This document shows, piece by piece, positions 57,001 through 60,000 of a DNA stretch of 64,000 nt. Made by a program: the position numbers and the translations under genes. The stretch is from Mytilus galloprovincialis (taxonomy: Eukaryota; Mollusca; Bivalvia; Mytilida; Mytilidae), in assembly GCF_965363235.1 (NCBI RefSeq), contig NC_134847.1, positions 74,778,268 through 74,842,267 on the forward strand, in the 5' to 3' direction. Every line of letters begins with the position of its first letter. Positions within the stretch are counted from its first letter, which is position 1. Below the pieces are notes generated by a model. The model was not told the origin of the DNA. It did not search any database and was given only the letters and a program-made list of their open reading frames with translations.

Positions 57001-60000
57001 TAACTTTTATTTTTAATAAAGTTCAGTTTACAATTTTCATAGAGGCCAAAAATGACAATTTTCAAATTACAGTGACTTGACTGTTAGTGTTGCTCTCCAC
57101 CAATTGCAACTCATCCAAAATTTTGACCAAATTGCGATTTGTTTTATTAATCCAAATTGTTCAACTGGTCAGAATATTGAACAAACTGTTCAGGCAAAAT
57201 GTGAAAGTGCAAGGTGATAAAATAAAATATACTTACAATCCTATAAGACTTAAACTCCACTTTAATGATGTTGGTCTATTAGACCACTTTCGAGTTCATC
57301 CGTCACCGGCAAAAACTCGTCAATTATGCACGCCTTTATGACGTCATTTACCAGATAGAGGGGCTCGCCTGTATCCCTGCACTATTTACGTTCATCAAGC
57401 GTCTTAGTGATCGTCTTTGTGCAGGATAAACTAGAAATAATTGTTGCTCTGTAGGTACTTACTGACAATTCCCTAATGACAGCAGTGTTGATTGTCAATT
57501 TTGAGAGTTCATTTTGCCGAATAATTCGTACAATATAGAATTATAGTTTTATAACCACTCGCTCAACATTGGAAGGAAGTGACGACGCCCCTAAACGCAC
57601 AAATGACGGTGATAAAGGCGCGTATAATTGACGAGTTTTTTCCGGTGACGGATGAACTCGAAAGTGGTCTATTAGTTGATCAGTTTGTATAGTTATATTA
57701 TAGTCATTTCCATGCTGAAGGGGAACTGTTTATTTTGAATTGCTATAAAATTGTCCAAACTAAGCTTTCATATAGGTTTTCATTCTAAAAGTATTCTATA
57801 TTTATAAGAATCAGATATTATTTTAAACAAAACATCATATATTCAGTAAAATATGTGTGAAATAACAATATGCTATTGATAAGTTTCCATGGGGAGATAA
57901 TCTAAAATATTATTCTTTTGAATAAAGACTTTTTGAAAGAAAAAATGATTATCTCCCCATGGAAACTTCCTACAAACATATATTGGAATTTCACACATAT
58001 TTTACTAATTATGAAATGCTTAATTCACATAATGTCTGATTCTTATAAATATAGATTACTTTTAGAAAGAAAAACTATATGAAAGCTTAGTTTGAACAAT
58101 TTTTTAGCAATTCAAAATAAACATTTCCCCTTCAGCATGGAAATGACTATAATATACCAATACAAACTGATAAACAAATGTTGTCATTACATCATTAAAG
58201 TGGAGTTAAAGTCTTATAGGATTGTAAGTATGTTTTATTTTATCATCTTGCACTTTCATGACTTTGCTTTGGTTTTCTGCAGCAGTTGGTTCAAATTTCT
58301 GACCAGTTGAACAATTTGATTTTATAAAACAAATTGCAACTTGGTCAAAATTTTGAATGAGTTGCAATTGGTGGAGAGCAACACTAACAGTCAAGTTACT
58401 GTAAGTGGAATTTCGATGAGAACCTTATCGAAAATCCATGAATTTAGATTGTGCCAAATGTCGGCTAAAATATGACAACCCCAAAGTAAATGTTCTATAG
58501 TTTCAAGCTCTGCCTTATAGTTTAAACATATTTATTTATAGTGGATTGGGAAACAAGTTTTGCAACTTATATTAATCCCTTTCCACTTTGCGGGTGCGAG
58601 TGCTGCCTTGTAGCGGCATTAGCCTACTCTTTTTCGAAATCCACAAGGGTGTCTTTAACGTGCAAGAGATATGGCTCTTTCTTAACACGGGTCAGCCATT
58701 TATCGTCCCCTTCCGACGGACTATCATCGTTTCCTCAAGACCATACTCGCGAATGGTGTCAAGGGAGAGCCGAAAATTGAGTTCCTGAAATTCTCATCCC
58801 GAACGGGAATCGAACCAGGAACCTTTGTGTTAGTAGTCCGATGCACTAACCACTACACCACGGCTCTCTTTTAAAATGTACACAAATTACAACTAACAAG
58901 CTTCATTTTAAAACGTAAAGAATTTGTCCAAATTTCTTACTTGAGGTTTCCAAAAATAGAGCAAACAACATTTTCAAAAGGAAACAAAAAAGGAAAAAAG
59001 TATATTTTAACAAAACACATTTAACACTGTTGACTCCTATTGATGATTGTCACATAAAAAGATCACCAGATGTTACAAAATGAATCTTAATTATTAAATA
59101 ATACCAAACAGAAAACAATGAACTTGCGGAAAAGATGGTATACCGTAAACAGCAGGAACAATAATTAGTACACCATATCCGGATTTAGACAATTAATGTA
59201 TATTCAGTGATGTAAAGAATCAAAACCGTATTTTGCATGTCATATATTTTACCTCAATTAAGGATAGATTGTTGAATTTTGAAGAGTTGAAATAGGATGA
59301 ACGCGCGCATCACATAAAGCCGAAGGAAATAAAAAACAAGCCCAAACGAAACAATACAGACAAGTCTAAGTGAAAACAACGTTCATACGTATGAATGCGT
59401 TATATACATAGTTATCGTAGGTACCAAGATAATAATTCGATACGTTAGACGCGCGTTCCGTCTATGTAAGACTCATCAGTGACGCTCAATTCAAAAAAGT
59501 CAATTAGCCAAAACAAGTGCAAATTTGAAGAGTTTTGAGGATCCAAAATAAATTCCAAAAATTGTGTCATAAACGGCTAAAATAATCTATGCCTGGGATT
59601 AGTATATCCTTAGTATTTTGAACTACTGCAATTATTTATACGTGTGCATGCAAAAAAAAATCTTGATAGAGGGGTCTAAAAACTGCACAAACATCTTTTT
59701 CTAATAGACCAAAAAAGTGAAAAAGTAAAGTTTAATAAAACACTAGGAGATAGAACAACGGATGTTCTTAAAACCCTGCTGCTGTAATTGACAGTTGCCA
59801 AATAAACGGATCACCAGATTTAACAAAATGGATTTTAATTATTAATTAATATCAAACCATTTGATATAAGTTACATGTTTTTGAATTATGTTATTCGAAG
59901 AAGTTGTGTATGACAAATTGTTTGAAATATTGTGATTATCTACCCCATGTATAAATCAAATGTACTGTATTTGGCAAAACATTTTGACAACCTACAGCTT

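Noticed and set aside
58800-58868. tRNA gene
   Set aside because: A and B boxes are present, but the acceptor and other stems do not pair fully and a SINE body follows.
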